Shown piece after piece: positions 57,766-64,000 of a stretch of DNA of 64,000 nucleotides (positions are counted from its first letter, which is position 1; each line of letters begins with the position of its first letter). Location: assembly GCA_034667465.1 (NCBI GenBank), contig JAXDJV010000016.1:18073-82072 (forward strand). The letters run 5' to 3'. The position numbers and the translations under genes are program-made. The notes under the pieces are model-generated. The model was not told the DNA's origin and did not search any database. It worked only from the letters and a program-made list of their open reading frames with translations. The DNA is from JAOBAU01 sp034667465 (GTDB lineage Bacteria > Acidobacteriota > Thermoanaerobaculia > Gp7-AA8).

Positions 57766-58590
57766 ATGTCCATCGTAGAAGCGATCGTCCTCGGCCTCGT
57801 TCAGGGCCTGACCGAATTCATCCCGATCTCCTCCACCGCGCATCTCACCATCGTCCCCATCCTCCTCGGCTGGGGCGATCCCGGCGCGGCGGCGAGCGCC
57901 GTCATTCAGTTCGGGACGCTGCTCGCGGTGATCATTTATTACGCGCGCGACATCGTGCAGCTCATCAAAGGCTTCTTTCGCGGGCTGATCACGCGTCGTC
58001 CGCTCGCTGATGAAGATTCGCGCACCGCGTGGCTCGTCATCTTCGGCACGATCCCGATCGTCATCGCCGGACTGCTGCTGAAGAAGCACATCGAGTCGAC
58101 GTTTCGCGGACTGTGGGTGATCACGACGATGGTGATCGTCGTCGCGATCCTGATGGCGATCGCCGAGGCGTATGCGAAGAGGCTGCAGCTGAAATCATTC
58201 GAACAGATCACGGTCGCGGACAGCATCGCGATCGGACTCGGGCAGTGCATCGCGCTGATCCCGGGCTCGTCACGCAGCGGCACCACGATCATGACGGCGC
58301 TCTTTCGCCGCATCGATCGGCCGGCAGCCGCGCGGTTTTCGTTTTTGCTCAGCATTCCGGCGGTCGGTGCCGCAGGAGTGCTCGAGCTTTTTCACGAGCG
58401 CAAACATCTCGCGGAACTTGGATGGGTGCCGATCGCGGTCGCGATCTTCGTCGCGTTCGTGTCGGGATATGCGTCGATCTGGTTTCTGATCAACTACCTG
58501 AAGAAACACACGACGTACGTCTTCATCTGGTACCGCCTCGCGCTCGGAGCGGTGATGATCGCGTTGCTGTTGAGCGGCTGGATTCGGTAA
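57766..58590 (+). CDS. uppP: Undecaprenyl-diphosphate phosphatase
   Basis: 274 residues, about eight membrane segments. It removes a phosphate from undecaprenyl diphosphate, recycling the carrier used by MraY and MurG. Signatures: QGLTEFIPISSTAHL near the N-terminus and PGSSRSGTT in the middle, both part of the active site. AAGGAG precedes the ATG. It also gives bacitracin tolerance in the family (BacA). Confidence 0.96.
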   Translation: MSIVEAIVLGLVQGLTEFIPISSTAHLTIVPILLGWGDPGAAASAVIQFGTLLAVIIYYARDIVQLIKGFFRGLITRRPLADEDSRTAWLVIFGTIPIVIAGLLLKKHIESTFRGLWVITTMVIVVAILMAIAEAYAKRLQLKSFEQITVADSIAIGLGQCIALIPGSSRSGTTIMTALFRRIDRPAAARFSFLLSIPAVGAAGVLELFHERKHLAELGWVPIAVAIFVAFVSGYASIWFLINYLKKHTTYVFIWYRLALGAVMIALLLSGWIR

Positions 58591-58609
58591 GAGTGACGCG
58601 GCAGCCCCC

Positions 58610-58709
58610 GTCATCCTGAGCGTTTAGCGAAGGATCCGGGCGGGCGGGGCGCGCTGTCAGCAATCGTTCGCCCCGCCCACCCGGATCCTTCGCTAACGCT
58701 CAGGATGAC
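58610..58709. repeat. Palindrome family A between uppP and the VOC gene
   Basis: The left arm starts GTCATCCTGAGCGTTTAGCG at 58610 and the right arm ends CGCTAACGCTCAGGATGAC at 58709. Inner GGGCGGG/CCCGCCC pairing extends the stem. The right arm supplies the stop codon of the minus-strand VOC gene. Confidence 0.92.
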
Positions 58710-59065
58710 GGCGCCTCGTACTTCATCGCGTTCACGATGTTTCCTTCGGAGTCGTGAAACTGGATGAGCGTGCCGACGGTCGGTATCGTCGCCGGCTGCA
58801 TCGTCACCGTGCCGCCGAACTCCGCGACTTTGGCCGCGATGTCGTTCACGTCATCGACGGAAACCGTGCACTCGAACGCGATCGGATCGCCTGTCTGCGC
58901 AGGCTTCATCCGTCCGTGCAGCGCGCCTTTCATTCCGGCGCCGTTGATGAGGAAGAAGCCCGGCGGTCCCCACGGCTCGAACGTCCATCCGAAGACGCCG
59001 GTATAGAAGCGTTGCGCACGATCGACGTCGTCTGCATGGATCGCGAAGAAGTTGATTTCGTTCAT
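58700..59065 (-). CDS. VOC (glyoxalase-like) family protein
   Basis: 121 residues. Two beta-alpha-beta-beta-beta modules of the vicinal oxygen chelate fold: NEINFFAIHADDVDRAQRFY, GVFGWTFEPWGPPGFFLI and a second TVSVDDVNDIAAKVAEFGG with IQFHDSEGN. The metal ligands cannot be assigned with certainty; substrate unknown. It overlaps the ftcD stop by four bases, so it is co-transcribed with ftcD. The final residues (EAPSS) and the stop are inside a palindrome. Confidence 0.85.
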   Translation of the reverse strand: MNEINFFAIHADDVDRAQRFYTGVFGWTFEPWGPPGFFLINGAGMKGALHGRMKPAQTGDPIAFECTVSVDDVNDIAAKVAEFGGTVTMQPATIPTVGTLIQFHDSEGNIVNAMKYEAPSS

Positions 59066-59961
59066 GGTGCCGTCAGCTTAATACGCTCTTCGAGCACGAT
59101 GTCGCGGCGGAACCCGGCGATGCGCAGATGCCACTCCGCGACCTGATACATCGCTTCCGCCGGCACGAGCCCGACGATCTCGCTCGACAACACGTTGACG
59201 CCGTAACGTTCCGCTTCTTCTTTCACGAGCGTGAACGCGCGATGGATCGGCGTGCGCCGGAAGTCGAGCAGATTCATCGACACCTGGACGATGCCGCGAC
59301 TGGCGAGCGCGATCGGTAGCGCGCGGACGAGACGCAATCCGCCCGAGAGTCCGCGCACCGCGCGCGCGACGTTCTGCGCGACTTCGATCCGATCGGTCGC
59401 CAGCTGCACGTTGAACGCGATGAGTGGAACGCGCGCGCCGACAATGCTCACGCCCGCGGTCGGATGAACCTGAGCCGGTCCGAAATCGGGAAGCCATCGC
59501 GCGTCGTGAATCTTGTCGGGGAACTTCTCGAAGCCGCCGGAGCGGACGGCGGGAAGATCTCGGCGATGTTCCGCCGTCGCCGCCTCTTCGTAGAGATAGA
59601 TCGGAATGTGAAAGCGATCGGCGATCTCACGCGCGGTGGCGTTCGCGACCGAGACGCATTCCTCCATCGTCGTGTGCTCGAGCGGGACGAACGGTACGAC
59701 GTCGACCGCGCCGACGCGCGGATGCGCGCCGTGATGAATGCGCAGATCGATGCGCGGCACGGCGACCTCGAAAAGCCGCAGCGTCGCCTCGCGAATGGCA
59801 TCGCCGTTTTCCGAGACATACGTGAAGACGGAGCGATTGTGATCGGGATCGGAGTGGATGTTGAGGAGCTGCACGCCGGCCGTCGCGCGAATCGCGTCCG
59901 CGACCGCGTCGATCGTCGACTGGTCGCGCCCTTCACTGATGTTGGGGACGGCTTCGAACAT
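59062..59961 (-). CDS. ftcD: Glutamate formimidoyltransferase
   Basis: 299 residues, formiminotransferase domain only. It moves the formimino group from formiminoglutamate to tetrahydrofolate, in histidine breakdown. VPNISEGRDQSTID, IHHGAHPRVGAVDVVPFVPL and FPDKIHDARWLPDFGP are family signatures with folate and catalytic His residues. The cyclodeaminase domain of the animal enzyme is absent, as in many bacteria. No other hut genes are near. The ATG at 59961 has no clear Shine-Dalgarno sequence. Confidence 0.93.
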   Translation of the reverse strand: MFEAVPNISEGRDQSTIDAVADAIRATAGVQLLNIHSDPDHNRSVFTYVSENGDAIREATLRLFEVAVPRIDLRIHHGAHPRVGAVDVVPFVPLEHTTMEECVSVANATAREIADRFHIPIYLYEEAATAEHRRDLPAVRSGGFEKFPDKIHDARWLPDFGPAQVHPTAGVSIVGARVPLIAFNVQLATDRIEVAQNVARAVRGLSGGLRLVRALPIALASRGIVQVSMNLLDFRRTPIHRAFTLVKEEAERYGVNVLSSEIVGLVPAEAMYQVAEWHLRIAGFRRDIVLEERIKLTAP

Positions 59962-59973
59962 GGGATCAGTAAC

Positions 59974-60058
59974 GAGGCATGAGGGATGAGGTATGAGTGC
60001 GAGACGCTATGCGGACGCGAAGCGACTCATGCCACATTACTCATGCCTCATGCCCCTC
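59974..60058. repeat. CATGAG-type palindrome (family B) after hpt
   Basis: The left part (GAGGCATGAGGGATGAGG at 59974) and the right part (ending ACTCATGCCTCATGCCCCTC at 60058) form an imperfect stem with a longer centre. The left arm is nearly the same as at 38410. Its right end touches the hpt stop codon (60057-60059). Confidence 0.8.
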
Positions 60059-60575
60059 AGTCCGAAAGCACCTGCACATCCGGCAGGTTCCGATACTTCT
60101 CCGCGTAATCGAGTCCGTAGCCGATCACGAACTGCGGCTCGATCGAGAAGCCGACGTACTCGGCCTGAAATTCGACTTTGCGCGCGGCCGGCTTGTCGAG
60201 GAACGTCGCCGTTTTCACCAGCACCGGACCGCGGCTCTCGATGTACGTGAACACTTCCTTCATCGACAGTCCGGTGTCGATGATGTCCTCGACGATCAGC
60301 ACCGACTTGCCGTGCATGTCGAGCTGCGGCTCCTTCAGGATCGTCACGACGCCCGACGAGAATTTCTCGTTGCGGTACGACGAGACCTGAATGAAATCGA
60401 GCGCCGCGAACTCGAGCGTGATGTGACGCATCAGGTCCGCGCAGAAGAACATCGCCCCTTTCAGGACGCAGAGAACGATCAGTTCCGTGCCGGCGAAGTC
60501 GGCGGTGATCTGCCGCCCCATCTCCGCAACTCGCTGATCGATTTGGGATTTGCTGAATAACGTCGTCTGTGCCAT
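60057..60575 (-). CDS. hpt: Hypoxanthine phosphoribosyltransferase
   Basis: 172 residues. It salvages hypoxanthine (and often guanine) to IMP or GMP with PRPP. The PRPP loop VLIVEDIIDTGLSM is at about 92-105; LCVLKGAMFFCADLMR and SSYRNEKFSSG (flexible loop) are also typical. The ATG at 60575 is chosen at the family's N-terminus; the frame continues upstream without family sequence. It is divergent from the 519-residue protein gene. Confidence 0.94.
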   Translation of the reverse strand: MAQTTLFSKSQIDQRVAEMGRQITADFAGTELIVLCVLKGAMFFCADLMRHITLEFAALDFIQVSSYRNEKFSSGVVTILKEPQLDMHGKSVLIVEDIIDTGLSMKEVFTYIESRGPVLVKTATFLDKPAARKVEFQAEYVGFSIEPQFVIGYGLDYAEKYRNLPDVQVLSD

Positions 60576-60618
60576 TCGGTTAGAATTCCAGTTTCTCGCG
60601 ACTGGGCTGCAATCATAC

Positions 60619-62178
60619 ATGTCCGTCACTGACGTTGGCCTGCTGCACAATCGGTATGTCCGATTAACCGATCGATTCAAATCGATCTGGACGTATCACC
60701 AGTTCGCCGCGGGCGTCTTCAAGAATTTCGTCGAAGCGCCGGTTCCGTACAACATCGACTTCCGCCGGATGTACGACCGCGTGAAAGCGATCAGCTCGAC
60801 GCTCAACGGCGCGCAGATGGAACGGGCGGCGTCGGAGATCGCGGTCAGCGATCTCGCGCTCGATCACGCCACGACCCACCTCGTCCGCGCCGACGCGCTC
60901 ATCGGTCCGTCGCTCGTCCGCCGCTTCTTCGAAAAGCTGAAACGTCAGGACGACGCCATCATCCAGTTCCTGATCAAGTTCTATCTCTACGCGGACGCGG
61001 TCGAAGGCGATTGCCGTGACAAAGTCGACTTCCTCTTCACGCGCATCGGCGAGGATTTCATTGCCGAGCGCGGCGAGTACTGGTCGCGCGATTCGCTCGA
61101 GTTTCGCGAACGGATCATCGCGCTCGTGTCGATCATGCGTCGCGGCGAAGCGCAGGAGGACGAGGTCGTCCGGCTCATCCGCGCGATCCGCTCGATGCGC
61201 GATGAAATCCATGAAGCGAGTGCGTTCGAGGAGCTGACCGATCGCAATCTCCTCCGCAACGCACGCGTCTTCAAGCATCGCCTCGGCGATCTCTACTTTC
61301 ATCCCGACGTGCTCCTCGCCATCGTCGAGCTGAACGTCTCGACGAAGAACCGGTTCCTCAAGCTGTACGCGGAGGAGGAACAGCACATCCTCGAAGACTC
61401 GCAGAAGCTGATGGATCACGGCGACGCGATCACGAGCAACTTCGGCGGCACCAACCCTGAGCTGATCGAAGAGATCGCCCGCTTCCGCGAGGTGAAGGGC
61501 CGCTTCGACGAGCTGCGCGCCGAGTCGAACGTGAAACACGACGTCATGACGCACCTGAAATCGAGCATGACGAGCATCCTCGCCAAGCTCGACGCCGGAC
61601 TTGCGGAGGCGGACGAGATCGAATCGACCGTTGATCTTCCGCGGACGTTCTACGCGCAGACCGAGCAGGTCGAGAACATCCGCAGCCGCTTCAGCAGTGA
61701 CATCGTGCTGCAGCCGTTCCTGCTGCGCATTGCTGCGGCGATCGATGCGGCGGAAGACGTCGACGAACACGCGGTGCAGCGTGAAGCGTTGCGCGAGCTG
61801 CGTCTCGAGCCGTGGGAGATGTCGGCGTACCTGAAACTGTTCGAGCGTCAGCCGCCCGACGTCGCGGAGGATGACGACGAGCTGTGGCTGCTCTATCTGC
61901 GCGCGGCCGCGTTGCGGATCAAAGTTGATGAGGAAGCGACGATCCTCGCGACGACGTTAGCGGCCGGCGTCGATCCGGAAGGCGAGCTGCTGACGAAAGC
62001 GAAGCAGAGTCTCGACTCCGCGAAAGAGCTCGATCAGCTGTTCGCCGATCTGCTGCACGAAGCGGTCTATTACTCGAATCCGAAAATCCTGCATCAGCTG
62101 TATCGCTCGCGCTTCCGTCTGCTGCGCGGGTTCAGCGGTTTGTGGTTGATTTACGACCGGAAGTCGGCGACCGCATAA
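60619..62178 (+). CDS. Large helical cytoplasmic protein, unrecognised
   Basis: 519 residues. No signal peptide or membrane segment. The sequence is acidic, rich in long amphipathic helices (EEIARFREVKGRFDELRAES, MTSILAKLDAGLAEADEI) and free of obvious catalytic motifs. DKVDFLFTRIGEDFIAERGE, RRGEAQEDEVVRLIRAIRSM and HRLGDLYFHPDVLLAIVELN may be conserved patches. I know no family for it. The ATG at 60619 is chosen over an in-frame ATG 69 bases upstream that overlaps hpt. It is followed 9 nt later by the FAA hydrolase. Confidence 0.7.
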   Translation: MSVTDVGLLHNRYVRLTDRFKSIWTYHQFAAGVFKNFVEAPVPYNIDFRRMYDRVKAISSTLNGAQMERAASEIAVSDLALDHATTHLVRADALIGPSLVRRFFEKLKRQDDAIIQFLIKFYLYADAVEGDCRDKVDFLFTRIGEDFIAERGEYWSRDSLEFRERIIALVSIMRRGEAQEDEVVRLIRAIRSMRDEIHEASAFEELTDRNLLRNARVFKHRLGDLYFHPDVLLAIVELNVSTKNRFLKLYAEEEQHILEDSQKLMDHGDAITSNFGGTNPELIEEIARFREVKGRFDELRAESNVKHDVMTHLKSSMTSILAKLDAGLAEADEIESTVDLPRTFYAQTEQVENIRSRFSSDIVLQPFLLRIAAAIDAAEDVDEHAVQREALRELRLEPWEMSAYLKLFERQPPDVAEDDDELWLLYLRAAALRIKVDEEATILATTLAAGVDPEGELLTKAKQSLDSAKELDQLFADLLHEAVYYSNPKILHQLYRSRFRLLRGFSGLWLIYDRKSATA

Positions 62179-62181
62179 AAT
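62176..62181 (+). promoter_or_regulatory. -10 box (TAAAAT) of the FAA hydrolase gene
   Basis: TAAAAT ends 6 nt before the ATG at 62188 and overlaps the stop codon of the upstream gene. No Shine-Dalgarno sequence is present, so a leaderless start is possible. Confidence 0.4.
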
Positions 62182-62187
62182 CCCCTC

Positions 62188-62946
62188 ATGAAGATCTACC
62201 GATTCCGCGATGGCGATCGCGTGCGTGTCGGCGTCGGCGAGTCCGATCGCATCTGGCGTTACACCGGCGACAGCGCGCTCAACCTCGGCACCATCGACGA
62301 CTCCCGTCCACTGCCGCTCGCCGAAGCGCGACTCCTGGCGCCGGTCATGCCCGGCAAGATCGTCGCGGTCGGCCGCAATTACGCCGAGCATGCGAAGGAG
62401 CTCGGCAACGAAGCGCCGACCGAGCCGATCATCTTTCTCAAACCGCCGAGCGCCGTGCTCGCTCCCGGCGGCACGATCGTTCGTCCCGAAATCTCGCAGC
62501 GTGTCGATTTCGAAGGGGAGCTGGCCGTCGTCATCTCGCAACGCGCGAGGAACGTCCGGCGCGCGAGCTGGCGCAACTTCGTCCTCGGCTTCACCTGCGC
62601 GAACGACGTCACGGCGCGCGACATCCAGCGCAAAGACGTGCAGTTCACGCGCGGCAAAAGCTTCGACACGTTCCTGCCGCTCGGTCCGTGCATCGAGACC
62701 GACGTCGATCCGTCCGCGCTCTTGCTTCGCACGACCGTGAACGGCGAGACGAAGCAGGACGGCAACACGCGCGACATGGTCTTCCCGGTCGACTTCATCA
62801 TCGAGTTCGTCACCGCGGTGATGACGCTCGAGCCGGGCGACGTGATTCTCACCGGCACTCCCGCGGGCGTCGGTCCGCTCGTCGCCGGCGACGTCGTCGA
62901 GGTAGCGATCGAAGGGATCGGGACGTTGAGGAATGACGTCGCCTGA
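62188..62946 (+). CDS. Fumarylacetoacetate hydrolase family protein
   Basis: 252 residues. A small N-terminal domain is followed by the FAH fold: MPGKIVAVGRNYAEHAKELG, PIIFLKPPSAVL, FEGELAVVIS with metal ligands, GFTCANDVTARDIQRKD, and ILTGTPAGVGPL. These enzymes hydrolyse or hydrate 2,4-diketo acids or act as oxaloacetate decarboxylases; the substrate cannot be read from sequence. The 3' end overlaps the CCA-type gene by 14 bases. Confidence 0.9.
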   Translation: MKIYRFRDGDRVRVGVGESDRIWRYTGDSALNLGTIDDSRPLPLAEARLLAPVMPGKIVAVGRNYAEHAKELGNEAPTEPIIFLKPPSAVLAPGGTIVRPEISQRVDFEGELAVVISQRARNVRRASWRNFVLGFTCANDVTARDIQRKDVQFTRGKSFDTFLPLGPCIETDVDPSALLLRTTVNGETKQDGNTRDMVFPVDFIIEFVTAVMTLEPGDVILTGTPAGVGPLVAGDVVEVAIEGIGTLRNDVA

Positions 62947-63979
62947 CGTCGGCGCAATGACGTTGCGTGACGAGCTGCTGCGCCGTTTCCCGGCGCTCGC
63001 GAAACTGCCGCCGCGCAGCTACGTCGTCGGCGGTGCGCTGCGCGATCTGCTCCTCGGGCGCGAGCCGCTCGACGTCGACATCGCGTGCGACGATGCGGAA
63101 TCGGTGGCGCGCTCGATTCGCCGCAACGTCATCGCACTCGGGCGCGATCTGACCGCGTATCGAATCATTCATCGCGATCGCGTTTACGACTTCGCCGACA
63201 CGCTCGGCGGCGACATCGCGCTCGATCTCGCGCGCCGCGATTTCACCGTGAACGCGATGGCGCTCGACCTCGCGAGCGGCGAGCTGCTCGATCCATTCGA
63301 CGGCCAGCGCGACACACACGATCGGATCGTGCGCATGGTCGATCCGAAGAACTTCGACGACGATCCGCTGCGCGTGCTGAAGGGCGTGCGGATGGCGGTG
63401 AAGTACGGCTTCACGATCGAGCCGGCGACGCTCGAAGCGATGCGCACGCGCGCGGCGAAGGTTCCGAATGTGTCAGCAGAACGGATCACGTTCGAGCTGT
63501 CGACGATCTTCTCGTCGAATGCGTTCACGCGCGCTGTCGCGCTGCTTCGGGATTTCCCGTTCTTCGATTTCGCGCTCGACGACTTTCACGCCGACGATGT
63601 GTCGCTGGCTGGTTCGTACGCGCTGCTGGTGAAGGATCCGCGCGCTTTTGCGGAACGCTGGCGCTGGAGCGAAGCGCTGCTGCGCGAAGTGCTCACACTG
63701 CAGCGGCTCGTCGACAAGCACGATCGCATCGCCCTCTTCGATGCCGGTGAAACGATCGCGCGTCAGCTGCCGGCGGTTTTGCGCGCGCTCGGCCGCGACG
63801 ACACGCTCGACTGGCCCGACTTCTCGATCAAACCGCTGCTGACCGGCGACGAGATCTCATCGCTCGCCGGAATCCCGCCCGGCGCCGAGCTCGGCGCGCG
63901 GAAGCGCGCACTCGTCGAAGCGCAGATTCGCGGCGAAGTGACGACGCGCGAAGAAGCGGAAGCGTTCGTAAAGAACTAG
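62933..63979 (+). CDS. CCA tRNA nucleotidyltransferase / poly(A) polymerase family protein
   Basis: 348 residues. Class II nucleotidyltransferase: VVGGALRDLLLG (33-42), metal Asp-x-Asp at 47 and 49 (PLDVDIACDD), RRDFTVNAMALD, and DPLRVLKGVRMAVKYGF of the neck. The protein is shorter than bacterial CCA enzymes with an HD domain. The family adds CCA, CC, A or poly(A) tails; which one is not decided by sequence alone. ATG 62933 has GAGG upstream; ATG 62957 is an alternative. The end is complete (TAG 63977-63979). Confidence 0.88.
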   Translation: MTSPDVGAMTLRDELLRRFPALAKLPPRSYVVGGALRDLLLGREPLDVDIACDDAESVARSIRRNVIALGRDLTAYRIIHRDRVYDFADTLGGDIALDLARRDFTVNAMALDLASGELLDPFDGQRDTHDRIVRMVDPKNFDDDPLRVLKGVRMAVKYGFTIEPATLEAMRTRAAKVPNVSAERITFELSTIFSSNAFTRAVALLRDFPFFDFALDDFHADDVSLAGSYALLVKDPRAFAERWRWSEALLREVLTLQRLVDKHDRIALFDAGETIARQLPAVLRALGRDDTLDWPDFSIKPLLTGDEISSLAGIPPGAELGARKRALVEAQIRGEVTTREEAEAFVKN

Positions 63980-63985
63980 TGTGGT

Positions 63986-64000
63986 GGGGGGGGGGGGGGG
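63986..64000 (+). other. Terminal run of G
   Basis: The window ends in 15 consecutive G, seven bases after the last stop codon. Such a run at a contig end is typical of assembly or two-colour sequencing artefacts. Confidence 0.7.

Overview
The window is high-GC bacterial chromosome, densely coding on both strands, with no rRNA, tRNA, CRISPR array, insertion sequence or prophage that I could recognise. A meso-diaminopimelate-type MurE, an outer-membrane-type beta-barrel protein, a lipoprotein and a PpiD/SurA-like chaperone point to a diderm with a DAP peptidoglycan. A Ser/Thr kinase fused to a TolB-like propeller, an S74 'tail fibre' surface protein, Ig-like repeat secreted proteins and extreme GC bias resemble Acidobacteriota (Thermoanaerobaculia-like). 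That placement is inference; no marker search was possible.

Layout. 1-2809: end of argG, then argH and argJ, an overlapping arginine operon. 2874-5965: gamma-glutamyltranspeptidase and an M20 dipeptidase. 5966-22864: the division and cell wall (dcw) cluster mraZ-rsmH-ftsL-ftsI-murE-murF-mraY-murD-ftsW-murG-murC-ftsQ-ftsA-ftsZ, preceded by a folded RNA element and three MraZ-type GTGG boxes, ending in a strong terminator; murB and ddl are absent from it. 22924-31319: S74-domain surface protein, YfhO-like membrane protein, a nucleotidyltransferase with a 59-residue partner, guaA, a lipoprotein, HU, an S4 RNA-binding protein, a pseudopilin-like protein and a small secreted protein. 31299-41029 (minus): the rod-shape operon FecR-protein-mreB-mreC-mreD-mrdA-rodA, followed 10 nt later by the Ser/Thr kinase. 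41184-54397: PpiD-like chaperone, thioesterase, rarA, ilvA, an Ig-repeat secreted protein, an alpha/beta hydrolase, a 956-residue outer-membrane protein, a diacylglycerol-kinase-family protein and a dynamin-like GTPase. 54601-63979: asnS, RNase J, uppP, VOC protein, ftcD, hpt, a 519-residue unrecognised helical protein, an FAA hydrolase and a CCA-adding-type nucleotidyltransferase.

How the genes work together. The dcw cluster and uppP make and recycle lipid II and place the septum; the mre/mrdA/rodA operon uses lipid II for elongation. Both arms of wall growth, the undecaprenyl-phosphate recycler and a candidate signalling kinase are therefore within one 64 kb window.

The most unusual feature is the number of hairpin-forming interspersed elements. 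Six copies of a CATCC(C/T)GAGCG palindrome, several copies of two or three other palindrome families, and two larger folded cassettes (7601-7734, 11637-11747) sit mostly within 20 nt after stop codons. Several have been absorbed into genes: they encode the C-termini of ArgH, FtsL and a hydrolase, the N-terminus of RNase J, the stop codon of a VOC protein, and a complete 42-codon reading frame between murD and ftsW. A second theme is TANNNT -10 boxes 5-10 nt before start codons, which suggests leaderless transcription for many genes. No gene-free stretch exceeds 300 bases; the longest (5966-6205, 24688-24897, 11577-11780, 54398-54600) are described below.
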